Shown here one piece after another: positions 24,275 through 32,407 of a stretch of DNA of 64,000 bases. Both the position numbers and the translations under genes were made by a program. The stretch spans positions 1-64,000 of the forward strand of contig NZ_LZEX01000009.1 in the NCBI RefSeq assembly GCF_001676055.1, in the 5' to 3' direction. The DNA is from Morganella psychrotolerans. GTDB taxonomy: Bacteria > Pseudomonadota > Gammaproteobacteria > Enterobacterales > Enterobacteriaceae. Numbering within the stretch: position 1 is the stretch's first letter; each line of letters opens with the position of its first letter. The notes under the pieces were generated by a model. It worked only from the letters and a program-made list of their open reading frames with translations, was not told the origin of the DNA and searched no databases.

Positions 24275-24308
24275 AAGGACAACCTATCCGGTTGTCCTTA
24301 TTTTTTTG
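24275..24308 (+). terminator. Rho-independent terminator
   Basis: Perfect 10-bp stem AAGGACAACC/GGTTGTCCTT, 5-base loop and a following ATTTTTTT. It ends the receptor-binding protein operon. Confidence 0.92.
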
Positions 24309-24658
24309 TTATTTTTCTTCACCGGTTAATATTCCGGCAATTCTGTCCTCTGATTTGATCCTCCTCTCAATCTCATCATTCAGTAGCTATATAAACGTGA
24401 TGAATAACTCATTTTTATAAGCGTAAATATGAGTCACGCCACATATTCCGGCATAAAAGTAAAAACAAACGAAATCACTGAAAAAAATAACACAATGAAT
24501 TTATTACATTATATTTTGCTTTAAACGATAAAGCGCTATTTCAGGCAAACGAGATCACTATCACATTTTTAAAACGGGAATGTGATCTGCATCGCTACTT
24601 ATTTACACATATTTAGGCCATCTTTAAAAATAAGAAAATTCACATCAGGAGCACGGTT
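24309..24658 (+). promoter_or_regulatory. Upstream region of the PTS operon with CRP-like half sites
   Basis: 350 non-coding bases. Two candidate CRP sites are visible: one around 24548-24569 with a perfect right half (ATCACATTT) and one just after it with a good left half (AATGTGATCTGC). Catabolite control would suit a PTS operon. An inverted-repeat-like GATAAAGCGCTATTTC lies just upstream and could bind a sugar-specific regulator. None of these matches full consensus. Confidence 0.4.
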
Positions 24659-25108
24659 TTGGAGATTTATTTCGACAGTGAGCTGTTATCCCTGAATCAG
24701 CATTTTACCTCCCCGGAGGAGGGCATTCGTTACGCCGGAGGGTTGTTATATCAGGCCGGAGCCTGTAACCATGATTATATTGAGGAGATGATCCGCGTTT
24801 ATCATGAATTTGGTCCGGTTATTGTTCTGGATACCGGTGTTGCGATGCCACACGCCAGACCGGAAAAAGGTGCGTTAAAAACCGCATTTTCTGTTGTGGT
24901 AACAGGAACGCCGCTGGTGTTTCATCATGAAGAATTTGATCCGGTTAATGTCATTATTGCGATTACTGCAACGGACCCGGATACCCATATTCATCTGATT
25001 CAGACAGTAGCCTGCCTTATTGAAAATAATATTACTGAATTTGTAAAAGAGAATAATGAAGAACAGATTTTACATTTCATCCGGGCGTCGATAGAGAGGA
25101 CAGTATGA
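24659..25108 (+). CDS. PTS EIIA component (ascorbate/mannitol superfamily)
   Basis: 149 residues starting at TTG behind CAGGAGCACGGTT. It is a PTS_EIIA type-2 domain: the phosphorylated His is about residue 65 in VAMPHARPEKGA, followed by VTGTPLVFHHEEFDPVNVI and the helical end. It receives phosphate from HPr and passes it to the EIIB encoded next, with which it overlaps by four bases (ATGA). Together with the UlaA-like EIIC this resembles the L-ascorbate PTS, yet no ula catabolic genes are present, so the transported sugar is probably another one. Confidence 0.85.
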   Translation: MEIYFDSELLSLNQHFTSPEEGIRYAGGLLYQAGACNHDYIEEMIRVYHEFGPVIVLDTGVAMPHARPEKGALKTAFSVVVTGTPLVFHHEEFDPVNVIIAITATDPDTHIHLIQTVACLIENNITEFVKENNEEQILHFIRASIERTV

Positions 25109-25386
25109 TTAAAATAAGAACCGTATGTGGCAATGGTATCGGCAGTTCATTAATGGCAGCTAATAATGTAAAAAAGATTTGTGAGGAGATGGGGATTAAA
25201 GCCGATGTTGCATCTGTTGATTTTGCTAATGCCGTTGGCGAAAGAGCAGATTTATATGTCACAATTAAAGAACTGGCCTCGCAATTTCCTGCTCACTGTC
25301 AGGTTGCGGTGATCCGCAGTTATGTTCATAAAGCAAAAATTGCAGAAGATATTAAAGAGGCTTTACTTAAACTGAGTCAGTCCTGA
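25105..25386 (+). CDS. PTS EIIB component (ascorbate/lactose type)
   Basis: 93 residues with the P-loop KIRTVCGNGIGSSLMAANN; the phosphorylated Cys is residue 8. The fold continues with ADVASVDFANA and a C-terminal helix. It takes phosphate from EIIA and transfers it to the sugar during passage through EIIC. Its start overlaps the end of the EIIA gene, so translation is coupled. About 112 bases separate it from EIIC. Confidence 0.88.
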   Translation: MIKIRTVCGNGIGSSLMAANNVKKICEEMGIKADVASVDFANAVGERADLYVTIKELASQFPAHCQVAVIRSYVHKAKIAEDIKEALLKLSQS

Positions 25387-25498
25387 TACCCCTTTATTTC
25401 TTCAGGTTGCAGGCTCTTCACTGGCGGTACTCAGCCCGCCTTTTACCTGCATCCTGAATGATATCGGGTATATTCATTTCTTTTACAGGAATTAAAAT

Positions 25499-26893
25499 AT
25501 GACTTATATTCTCTCATTCCTGACTGAGATATTCAGTCAGCCGGCTTTTCTCATGGGTATTATTTCCCTGGTGGGATTGCTGGCATTACGATCACCGGTC
25601 AATAAATTATTAACCGGGACATTAAAACCTATTCTGGGTTATTTAATGTTAAGTGCGGGTGCCGGTGTTATTGTGGCAAACCTGAATCCGCTTGGTGGTA
25701 TTATTGAAGCCGGATTTAATATCCGTGGTGTTATTCCGAATAATGAAGCAATAGTTTCTGTTGCCCAGAAAATACTGGGTGTGGAAACTATGAGTATTTT
25801 ATTGCTCGGTTTTATTTTTAACCTCGCAATTGCACGACTGACCAAATATAAATATATCTTTTTAACCGGTCACCACTCTTTCTTTTTAGCCTGTTTATTT
25901 TCTGCGGTATTACAGGCGGCAAGTTTTAAAGGCTGGGAAATGGTGCTTATCGGTGGTTTCCTGCTGGGGTCATGGTCAGCTATCTCTCCGGCTATCGGGC
26001 AGCGTTATACCAAACGCGTGACAGAGGACGGCGGCATTGCTATGGGGCACTTCGGGTCACTCGGCTATTACCTGTCGGCGTGGATTGCGGGCAAAGTCGG
26101 TAAAGCGGAAGACTCATTTGCCGATACTGAAATCTCAGAAAAATGGGGCTTCCTGCGTGATACCACAGTCACTACCGGTATTGTTATGGTCGTTATCTAT
26201 CTGGTGTGCAGCATTGTGGCAGGTTCGGGCTATATCAGCACCATCACTGAACAAAACATGGTTATCTTCTCCATTATTACCGGTCTGCAATTTGCGGTCG
26301 GGGTGGCGATTGTCTACAGCGGTGTCCGCTTAATTCTTGGTGATTTGGTGCCGGCATTCCAGGGTATCAGCCAAAAATTAATCCCGAATTCTATTCCGGC
26401 GGTTGACTGTGCGGTCTTCTTTACCTTCAGCCCGACGGCTGTGGTTATTGGTTTTATCAGCTCCTTTATCGGCGGGCTTGTGGGCATGCTGATGCTCGGC
26501 GGGCTGGGTATGGCGCTGATTATCCCGGGCATGGTGCCGCATTTCTTCTGTGGTGGTACATCCGGTGTTTTCGCTGACAAACTGGGCGGGAAAAAAGGCT
26601 GTATTATTGCATCCTTCATCGGTGGTATTTTCCTCGCATTCTTACCGGCAATGTTATTACCGGCACTGGGTAATCTCGGTTTTGAAAATAGTACATTCGC
26701 AGACTTTGACTTCGCCGTCTGGGGTATTGTTATCGGAGAGGCATTTACGCACTTCGGACAAATTGCAATTTACCTGATTTGCTTTGTTTTACTGCTGGCG
26801 TTATTAATCCCGTTTGCCTTTAAATCGGTCAAAGTGGTTGGTGATACTCTCAGTTATGAAGAGTTAATCGAAAAAGACCGTGCACATAAATAA
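25499..26893 (+). CDS. PTS EIIC component, UlaA (SgaT) family
   Basis: 464 residues, strongly hydrophobic, with about eleven membrane segments, matching the UlaA family: FLMGIISLVGLLALRSPVNK at the start, LSAGAGVIVANLNPLGGIIE, HHSFFLACLFSAVLQ, an inner GLQFAVGVAIVYSGVRLILG and GMVPHFFCGGTSGVFADKLG. It forms the inner-membrane channel of the PTS and moves the sugar while EIIB phosphorylates it. An ERIC repeat lies directly after its stop codon and before the kinase gene. The family includes ascorbate transporters, but relatives for other polyols or sugars are known, so the substrate remains open. Confidence 0.88.
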   Translation: MTYILSFLTEIFSQPAFLMGIISLVGLLALRSPVNKLLTGTLKPILGYLMLSAGAGVIVANLNPLGGIIEAGFNIRGVIPNNEAIVSVAQKILGVETMSILLLGFIFNLAIARLTKYKYIFLTGHHSFFLACLFSAVLQAASFKGWEMVLIGGFLLGSWSAISPAIGQRYTKRVTEDGGIAMGHFGSLGYYLSAWIAGKVGKAEDSFADTEISEKWGFLRDTTVTTGIVMVVIYLVCSIVAGSGYISTITEQNMVIFSIITGLQFAVGVAIVYSGVRLILGDLVPAFQGISQKLIPNSIPAVDCAVFFTFSPTAVVIGFISSFIGGLVGMLMLGGLGMALIIPGMVPHFFCGGTSGVFADKLGGKKGCIIASFIGGIFLAFLPAMLLPALGNLGFENSTFADFDFAVWGIVIGEAFTHFGQIAIYLICFVLLLALLIPFAFKSVKVVGDTLSYEELIEKDRAHK

Positions 26894-26896
26894 ATA

Positions 26897-27022
26897 TATA
26901 CCCAACGTCATTCAAGATGCAGGCAGGCGGCAAGGGAAAACAGATGGGGAGCATACATCAGTATGTGACCCGGCTGGTTGAGTGCGGCCAACGAACCTGC
27001 GGTTTGAATGAATAAGGATATA
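26897..27022. repeat. ERIC repeat (126 bp, full-length type)
   Basis: Starts TATACCCAACGTCATTCAAG, contains the TGCAGGCAGGCGGCAAG and GGGGAGCATACATCAGTATG segments characteristic of ERIC, and ends in an inverted partner (ACCTGCGGTTTGAATGAATA then AGGATATA). It sits between EIIC and kinase in one operon and would fold into a long hairpin in the mRNA. Confidence 0.92.
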
Positions 27023-27050
27023 TGCTGACGAAATGTTTTAAGGAGTTATC

Positions 27051-28016
27051 ATGGCAGTAATTTCTGTCGGTTTATCCTGCTTCGACCAGTTCTTTTTTAT
27101 TAATCACTGGCCGCAAGAGAATACCAAAAATTTTTCCGGGGATTTTATTGAAAGCGGAGGCGGCCCGTGTGCAAATGCCGCCTGGTTATTAGGGTTGTGG
27201 GGAGAGGATATTTATTATACCGGACACCTCAATAACGACATTTATGGTCAGAAAATTATTAATGAGTTTCATGATGTGGGGGTAAATACGGATTATGTCA
27301 TTTTTAATGATGAAATGGTCACTCCGCTTGCATCAGTATTAGTAAATCAATTAAATGGATCACGGACAATTATCACGCGGAAATTACCATTACCACCCCG
27401 CATGACATTTGAAGAAAAGCATAAAATTGATGAGTTAATTAATAAACTGACACAAAAGGATAAAGGGGAAGTGACCACAATATTAATTGATGGTCATGAA
27501 CCTGAGTTAAGCGAATATATTATTCAGCGGCTACCGCAAGCCCGTATTGTGATGGATGCGGGATCACTGAGAGAAAGTAATTTAAATCTGGCTAAATATA
27601 CAGATTACCTGGTTGCCAGTGAGAATTTTGCCCGTGATCTGATTGAAATTGATCAATTCACAACTGACAACCAGTTAAAAACAGCATTAACTGAGTTGAA
27701 TAAGCTCGCACGTGGGCAGGCATTTATTACCCTGGGAGAAAAAGGATGCGCTTATTTACAAAATGGCATGCTGACAATATCACCGGCGTTTGTCTGCAAT
27801 GCTATTGATACCACCGGTGCCGGTGATATTTTTCACGGTGCCTTTACGTATGGTGTTCATTATAACTGGCATATAGAAAATATTATCTTATTTGCCAGTT
27901 TATCTGCCGCTATTTCTATTGAGAAAAAAGGGGTGCGCGAATCAATGCCTGATTTGGCTGATGTCCATAATGCTGTTAATAAATATGAAAGAAACCTGAA
28001 AAATTATTTTGATTAA
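27051..28016 (+). CDS. PfkB-family carbohydrate kinase
   Basis: 321 residues. The ribokinase-fold marks are the N-terminal GLSCFDQFFFINHWP and SGGGPCANAAWLLGLWG (sugar binding), and the C-terminal signature DTTGAGDIFHGAFTYG containing the catalytic Asp and the anion hole. It would phosphorylate a sugar or sugar phosphate, making the substrate for the aldolase encoded after it. The ribosome binding site is AAGGAG before ATG 27051. The gene is flanked by ERIC-type repeats, a full one before and a 24-bp remnant after. AT-rich codons compared with EIIC suggest a mixed origin. The exact sugar is unknown. Confidence 0.85.
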   Translation: MAVISVGLSCFDQFFFINHWPQENTKNFSGDFIESGGGPCANAAWLLGLWGEDIYYTGHLNNDIYGQKIINEFHDVGVNTDYVIFNDEMVTPLASVLVNQLNGSRTIITRKLPLPPRMTFEEKHKIDELINKLTQKDKGEVTTILIDGHEPELSEYIIQRLPQARIVMDAGSLRESNLNLAKYTDYLVASENFARDLIEIDQFTTDNQLKTALTELNKLARGQAFITLGEKGCAYLQNGMLTISPAFVCNAIDTTGAGDIFHGAFTYGVHYNWHIENIILFASLSAAISIEKKGVRESMPDLADVHNAVNKYERNLKNYFD

Positions 28017-28027
28017 TTTCTGAGTTA

Positions 28028-28051
28028 TATACCCAACGTCATACGGGTATA
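28028..28051. repeat. Minimal 24-bp ERIC remnant
   Basis: Only the outer ends remain: TATACCCAACGTCAT joined to ACGGGTATA. It is a tiny palindrome in the 20-base-scale leader of the aldolase gene, evidently from loss of the element's interior. Confidence 0.7.
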
Positions 28052-28071
28052 TGCCAACAAGGGGAATACCA

Positions 28072-28935
28072 ATGCTAGTTTCGATGCAGAATATGCTTAA
28101 TCGTGCTTTCGCACATCAGTATGCCGTCGGTCAGTTTAATATTAATAATATGGAGTGGACGGGAGCGGTATTAAACGTCGCTCAGACATTACGTTCACCG
28201 GTTATTTTAGGTGTTTCCGGCGGGACAATAAAACACATGCTCGGGCTGAAATGTATTCACGATATTGTGGTTAACGCGATGGACTATCTGGAAATTGATG
28301 TCCCGGTTGCACTTCATCTGGATCACGGCCAGTCATATGAAGCCTGTGAAGCAGCAATTAAGGCGGGGTTCAGTTCTGTGATGTTTGACGGGTCACACAT
28401 GCCGTTTGCTGAAAACCTGGCAATCACCAAACGTCTGGTAACCTATGCCCACCGCCGTGGTGTTTCGGTTGAAGCCGAGTTGGGAACCATTGCGGGCAGT
28501 GAGGATGGCATTATTAATTCCCATGTGATTTATGCCGATCCGCAGGAGTGTCAGACGCTGGTGGAAGAAACCGGTGTGGATTGCCTGGCCGCTGCGCTCG
28601 GTTCGACTCACGGGCTGTATAAAGGTAAGGCAAAACTGGGTTTTGCTGAAATGCAGCATATCGCACAATTGGTGAGTGTTCCGCTGGTATTACACGGCGG
28701 TACAGGAATTTGTGATGAGGATATGAAGAGAGCTATTTCACTGGGTACAGCAAAAATCAATGTGAATACTGAAAATATGTATGCCTGGTGCCTGGCAGTA
28801 AAAGAGCAGTTCGACCAACAGGGTGCGCATGATATTAATGATCCGCGCAAAGTGATTATGAAGGGATTAAAGCCGGTTGCTGAGAGAGTGGAAGAACGGA
28901 TGCGTCTGTTCGGCTCTGCGGGTCAGGCTATTTAA
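28072..28935 (+). CDS. Class II fructose/tagatose-bisphosphate-type aldolase
   Basis: 287 residues from ATG 28072 (behind AAGGGGAATACCA); an ATG at 28051 lies in the ERIC remnant and is a poor start. Zinc-dependent aldolase motifs: VPVALHLDHGQSYE (catalytic Asp and zinc His), SVMFDGSHMPFAEN, EAELGTIAGSEDG, ALGSTHGLYKGK, VLHGGTGI and KINVNTE. Enzymes of this GatY/KbaY/FbaA family split ketose bisphosphates into two triose phosphates. In this operon it would complete a path: PTS uptake with phosphorylation, a second phosphorylation by PfkB kinase, then cleavage. No isomerase is encoded. Confidence 0.9.
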   Translation: MLVSMQNMLNRAFAHQYAVGQFNINNMEWTGAVLNVAQTLRSPVILGVSGGTIKHMLGLKCIHDIVVNAMDYLEIDVPVALHLDHGQSYEACEAAIKAGFSSVMFDGSHMPFAENLAITKRLVTYAHRRGVSVEAELGTIAGSEDGIINSHVIYADPQECQTLVEETGVDCLAAALGSTHGLYKGKAKLGFAEMQHIAQLVSVPLVLHGGTGICDEDMKRAISLGTAKINVNTENMYAWCLAVKEQFDQQGAHDINDPRKVIMKGLKPVAERVEERMRLFGSAGQAI

Positions 28936-28965
28936 TTGATTGTTTATTCTGATAATGACCGCCAT

Positions 28966-29868
28966 TCAGGCGGTCACCGGAGACTGGGTCAGGTAATTTT
29001 TCGCATTTTCAATAATTGCCTGTGAGATACGCTGTAATGTGGCGGATTCCGGCTGATAACGATGCCAGTAAAGTTGTTTCTGCTGAACCAGTTCCGGGAC
29101 AAGATTAACCATCCGGCCTGATTCAAGCTCATGTTTAATCTGATGTTCTGCAATCATACAGCAGGCTGAGTTTTGTAATATCAGCTGAATATAGGCTTCT
29201 GATGAAGGCACTATGTGGCTGTTCAGGCTGCCGGGGGTTAACCGGAAGTATTCCTGAAGAAAAATATGGTGCATATCAGATGAGTGATTGAACGAGATAA
29301 CCGGCGCACGCAGCAATGCCTCTTTGGTGACACCGTTTTTAAAGTGTTTCTCTGCAAATGCCGGGCTTGAAACAAAAATATAATCCATCGCGCCCAGATA
29401 ATCACAGGTTCCGCCGACCGCAGGCAGCGGCTGCATACTGATCGCCCCGACCGCTTCACCTTTCAGCAGATAGTCGAGTGTACGGCTTTCATCATCCACT
29501 TTTATATCCAGGCGGATTGCCCGGTCATCCAGAATCGGTTTTATTGCGCCCAGAAACCAGGTTGCCAGGGAGTCGGCGTTAATAGAAATGGGAATGGTCA
29601 CTACATGGTTGCCGCTTTCATTATCGAATGCATCATGCTCAATTAAATCAACATGATATAAAAGTCCGAGTAATTTCTGACCCAGCTCTGTTGGTTTCGG
29701 CGGCACTGTTCGTGTCAGGAGCAAAGAGCCGACCTGGTTTTCCAGCTGTTTCACGCGCTGAGAGACTGCAGACTGGGTAATAAACAGTTTTGCCGATGCT
29801 TTTTCAAATCCCTGCTCTTTGATAATAAGATCAAGCAATCTCAGTGATTTATAATCTACATTTTTCAT
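28966..29868 (-). CDS. LysR-family regulator, ArgP-like
   Basis: 300 residues closely following E. coli ArgP as I recall it: DYKSLRLLDLIIKEQGFEKA, the HTH LFITQSAVSQRVKQLEN, NADSLATWFLGAIKPI, and later MDYIFVSSPAFAEKHF, SSDMHHIFLQEYF and LYWHRYQPES. ArgP senses lysine or arginine and controls amino acid export and synthesis genes. The gene is convergent with the aldolase gene, and lies downstream of the second fimbrial operon in the same direction after a terminator. Whether it is the organism's only ArgP or a paralogue with another target (the PTS operon or the fimbriae) cannot be told here. Confidence 0.8.
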   Translation of the reverse strand: MKNVDYKSLRLLDLIIKEQGFEKASAKLFITQSAVSQRVKQLENQVGSLLLTRTVPPKPTELGQKLLGLLYHVDLIEHDAFDNESGNHVVTIPISINADSLATWFLGAIKPILDDRAIRLDIKVDDESRTLDYLLKGEAVGAISMQPLPAVGGTCDYLGAMDYIFVSSPAFAEKHFKNGVTKEALLRAPVISFNHSSDMHHIFLQEYFRLTPGSLNSHIVPSSEAYIQLILQNSACCMIAEHQIKHELESGRMVNLVPELVQQKQLYWHRYQPESATLQRISQAIIENAKNYLTQSPVTA

Positions 29869-29933
29869 GGCGGCTCAGCGGTAGTGGTGAAAAGTAGCGC
29901 TATTCTACACGAAAAGGCGGGCGGGAGGAAAAG

Positions 29934-29957
29934 CGCCGGCAGAGAGTGCTGCCGGCG
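29934..29957 (-). terminator. Terminator of the second fimbrial operon
   Basis: Stem CGCCGGCA/TGCCGGCG with an 8-base loop, 12 bases after the adhesin stop codon, followed on the minus strand by CTTTTCC. Confidence 0.78.
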
Positions 29958-29969
29958 TGTAACTGAGTA

Positions 29970-30833
29970 TCAGTCGATAGTCATGATAATCGAAATCATA
30001 CCACTGAATGCCCCCGGAGCGACGGTTCCGGTTGTTTCCAGTGTACTTTTCAGTTCGGCTTCTGTCGGGTAATCACCTCTGACATACATAGGTACGCCAC
30101 CATGCGATGCGTTCAGCGGGTAGTTATTCAGTGTCAGCCGGCTATACAGATTTTGTTTGAGTTTCAGTCGGCTATCTGAATCAGAAACAGAGTACACCCG
30201 GACAACCGCATCTTTACTGCATTTTATGGTCAGGTATTGCGAGGCGACATTACCATTAATCATATCGTCCTGAATACGGCCGTGATCTAAGAAGATGTTC
30301 GGGTTGCCGACATCAAAACTGCATATCCCGCCGGGCGGAGGGGAGACACCACAAATGGCACCGGGGAACATATAGCCTCCGCCTTCCTTGGATTTGGAGG
30401 TCAGAAAAAGGGTGACACATTCATTACGGATAGTATCGCCGACATGGTTTGTATTGCTTGAGTAAGGTAATCCGCCAAAGCAGTTGTTATAAATATAGTC
30501 ATAGACATCACGTGCATCCGGCAGAATAGCTAAGTTTCCCTGACAGCGACTATTAAAATTACTATCGTTACGTGATGTTATCCCGCCTTTATTGGCATTT
30601 GTATGGCGATGGTTAATATTGGCATAGCAGGTTTTAGAAAGCCCGGCCTGAAGGCATGGGTTTGGTGTACCGCGCGCAGGCGGGCTCCAGGCTGCAATGG
30701 TATAGAAGTAATCAATATTTGTAGGTTTCCCTTCCGACCGGGTGATATAGCTGTAAATTTCTGCCTGTGCGGAGGAGAGGGTGAATAAAAAAAGTACAGA
30801 CAGTACACTCAGATAACGGATAATATTTTTCAT
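29970..30833 (-). CDS. mrpH: MrpH-like fimbrial tip adhesin
   Basis: 287 residues with signal peptide (IIRYLSVLSVLFLFTLSSAQ) and two domains. The N-terminal domain carries INHRHTNANKGG (His 75 and 77) and a third His in SNTNHVGDT (about residue 130), the arrangement of the three-histidine zinc site reported for the Proteus mirabilis MR/P tip adhesin MrpH. Several Cys residues fit its disulfides (TPNPCLQ, SKTCYA, SRCQG, NNCFGG). The C-terminal ~100 residues are a pilin domain ending MISIIMTID. It ends the operon, as mrpH does. Binding to surfaces and biofilm formation are inferred from MrpH. Confidence 0.82.
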   Translation of the reverse strand: MKNIIRYLSVLSVLFLFTLSSAQAEIYSYITRSEGKPTNIDYFYTIAAWSPPARGTPNPCLQAGLSKTCYANINHRHTNANKGGITSRNDSNFNSRCQGNLAILPDARDVYDYIYNNCFGGLPYSSNTNHVGDTIRNECVTLFLTSKSKEGGGYMFPGAICGVSPPPGGICSFDVGNPNIFLDHGRIQDDMINGNVASQYLTIKCSKDAVVRVYSVSDSDSRLKLKQNLYSRLTLNNYPLNASHGGVPMYVRGDYPTEAELKSTLETTGTVAPGAFSGMISIIMTID

Positions 30834-30840
30834 ACCGGCC

Positions 30841-31389
30841 TCAGAAGTAGTCGATAGTCAGGAACGCAGTGGCATTAAATGCACCGTACTTAATTGTTTT
30901 ATCGGCCAGTGCTTTGGGGGCGACTTTTAAAAAGGCGATAAACCGGATTTTATTCTCGCCGTTACCGGCAATATTAATGGCATCAGAGAATTGATTCAGC
31001 GGGATAACGGATGCCGATTCTGTTTTGATACCGATAGCAAAGCCGCCGGCATCACTGGAAGCATCAAGCGCAAGATATTCTTTCAGCTCTGCTGCGGTCG
31101 CGCCGGTAAATTTAATTTTAAAACGGTTCATGTCACTGATATCACACTCAGATAAAACCAGCGAAAATGATTTACTGACTTCATTTCCGTCATAAAGGTC
31201 AGGCAGTGAAACATCACTGAAATCAACCAGTAACTCTTTATTTTCAGGTAATAATGTACAGGGGTCATTATATAATTCGCCGGTGACCCGCAGATTATCT
31301 GCCGCATTGACGGCAGGGATAAAACCGGCGGAGAAAGTGATCGCGGTACTCATTATCAACGTACAGAGTGCAGACGGGCGAAATATCAT
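30841..31389 (-). CDS. Minor fimbrial subunit (MrpG position, second operon)
   Basis: 182 residues: signal peptide with STAITFSAGFIPAVNA, then a pilin domain with Cys residues in NDPCTLLPE and LSECDISD and a last strand ending TAFLTIDYF. Its ATG overlaps the TGA of the preceding gene by one base, and the adhesin gene follows after seven bases, indicating translational coupling. By order it corresponds to mrpG, a tip or adaptor subunit. Confidence 0.82.
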   Translation of the reverse strand: MIFRPSALCTLIMSTAITFSAGFIPAVNAADNLRVTGELYNDPCTLLPENKELLVDFSDVSLPDLYDGNEVSKSFSLVLSECDISDMNRFKIKFTGATAAELKEYLALDASSDAGGFAIGIKTESASVIPLNQFSDAINIAGNGENKIRFIAFLKVAPKALADKTIKYGAFNATAFLTIDYF

Positions 31390-31877
31390 CAGAAATACTC
31401 CATAGTCACAGTACCGGTTCCGTTAAAGTTGCCGGGCGACAGCGCTCCGTTCGGATTTTTTGTCAATACCACTGTCAGTGTCAGATGACGGCTGTTAACC
31501 AACTGTGCTTTACCTAAATCCAGTTTTGTTCCTGCTAACTCAATATTAAATGCCAGGTTGCTTTGGTTGGTTTTAATCAGCTTATTATTGAACTGGGCGC
31601 GCGGGCCATCTACGGTCAGATAGTATTTGAAATCAGTGCCTTCCTGCTCACAGACAAAGGGGATATCCACATCTCTGCGGGCATCTGCTTTTTCCAGAGA
31701 TTTTATCTGTATACGCTGAAAATCAATCAGTATCTCTTCATCGTTATTGACCTTGCAGGGCGGCGGCGGTACCAGCTTTCCGATGATCCGGATATCAACA
31801 GCGCTTCGGACAACATTTGCAGTATGACCGGGGGTTGCTGCACAAATCAGGAGCAGTGTGGTTACAAAAAATCGCAT
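31389..31877 (-). CDS. Minor fimbrial subunit (MrpF position, second operon)
   Basis: 162 residues with a signal peptide (FFVTTLLLICAATPGHTA), first Cys in PPPPCKVNND, second in FVCEQEGTD, and a final strand GTGTVTMEYF. Located nine bases after the preceding minor subunit gene and overlapping the next. It has the alternating hydrophobic C-terminal strand that chaperones bind. Probably an adaptor between rod and adhesin, assigned by gene order only. Confidence 0.82.
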   Translation of the reverse strand: MRFFVTTLLLICAATPGHTANVVRSAVDIRIIGKLVPPPPCKVNNDEEILIDFQRIQIKSLEKADARRDVDIPFVCEQEGTDFKYYLTVDGPRAQFNNKLIKTNQSNLAFNIELAGTKLDLGKAQLVNSRHLTLTVVLTKNPNGALSPGNFNGTGTVTMEYF

Positions 31878-31886
31878 GACAGCTCC

Positions 31887-32378
31887 TTATTCATACTCAA
31901 TATGGATAGTGGCATTTGCATTAAAATCCCCGGACGGAAGTTTGACACCGGATTTTTTTGCCAGAATAACCCGGATCTCCGGCTGTGCCTGAGACTGAAT
32001 ATTTATACTTTTACCCAGTTCCATGAGTGTGTTATCAGCCTGAAATTTTACAGCCAGGTCACCCACGCTGGTGGAAAGGAAGCGCGCATCAAGGGAAGAC
32101 GGCGTACCGCTTATGTACATTTTTATCCCGCGCGGGCGGTTATCCTGACATTCAATACGGTAATCCAGTTTTTCACTGTAATTATCATTTTCTATGTGAG
32201 TGGTAATGACATCTTTAAAATCCACCAGGATATTTTTTCCCTGATTAATTTTGCAGGGGGCAGAATTAATTTCGCCTCTTACATACACATCAAGGTAGGT
32301 ATAGGACACGCCGGATACCGTCAGCGGCAGGCACAAAAGTGCTGCGCATCCTGCGCGGGTTAAACATGACTGGATCAC
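31887..32378 (-). CDS. Minor fimbrial subunit (MrpE position, second operon)
   Basis: 163 residues: signal segment (AGCAALLCLPLTVSGVS), pilin domain with NSAPCKINQGKNILVDF and second Cys in RIECQDNRP, ending ATIHIEYE. It follows the chaperone gene by about 29 bases. Longer than its counterpart in the first operon, so the two operons have diverged considerably. Presumed tip-fibrillum subunit. Confidence 0.82.
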   Translation of the reverse strand: MIQSCLTRAGCAALLCLPLTVSGVSYTYLDVYVRGEINSAPCKINQGKNILVDFKDVITTHIENDNYSEKLDYRIECQDNRPRGIKMYISGTPSSLDARFLSTSVGDLAVKFQADNTLMELGKSINIQSQAQPEIRVILAKKSGVKLPSGDFNANATIHIEYE

Positions 32379-32407
32379 CGGCGAACCTCCTTTTATTACT
32401 TAGCTGG

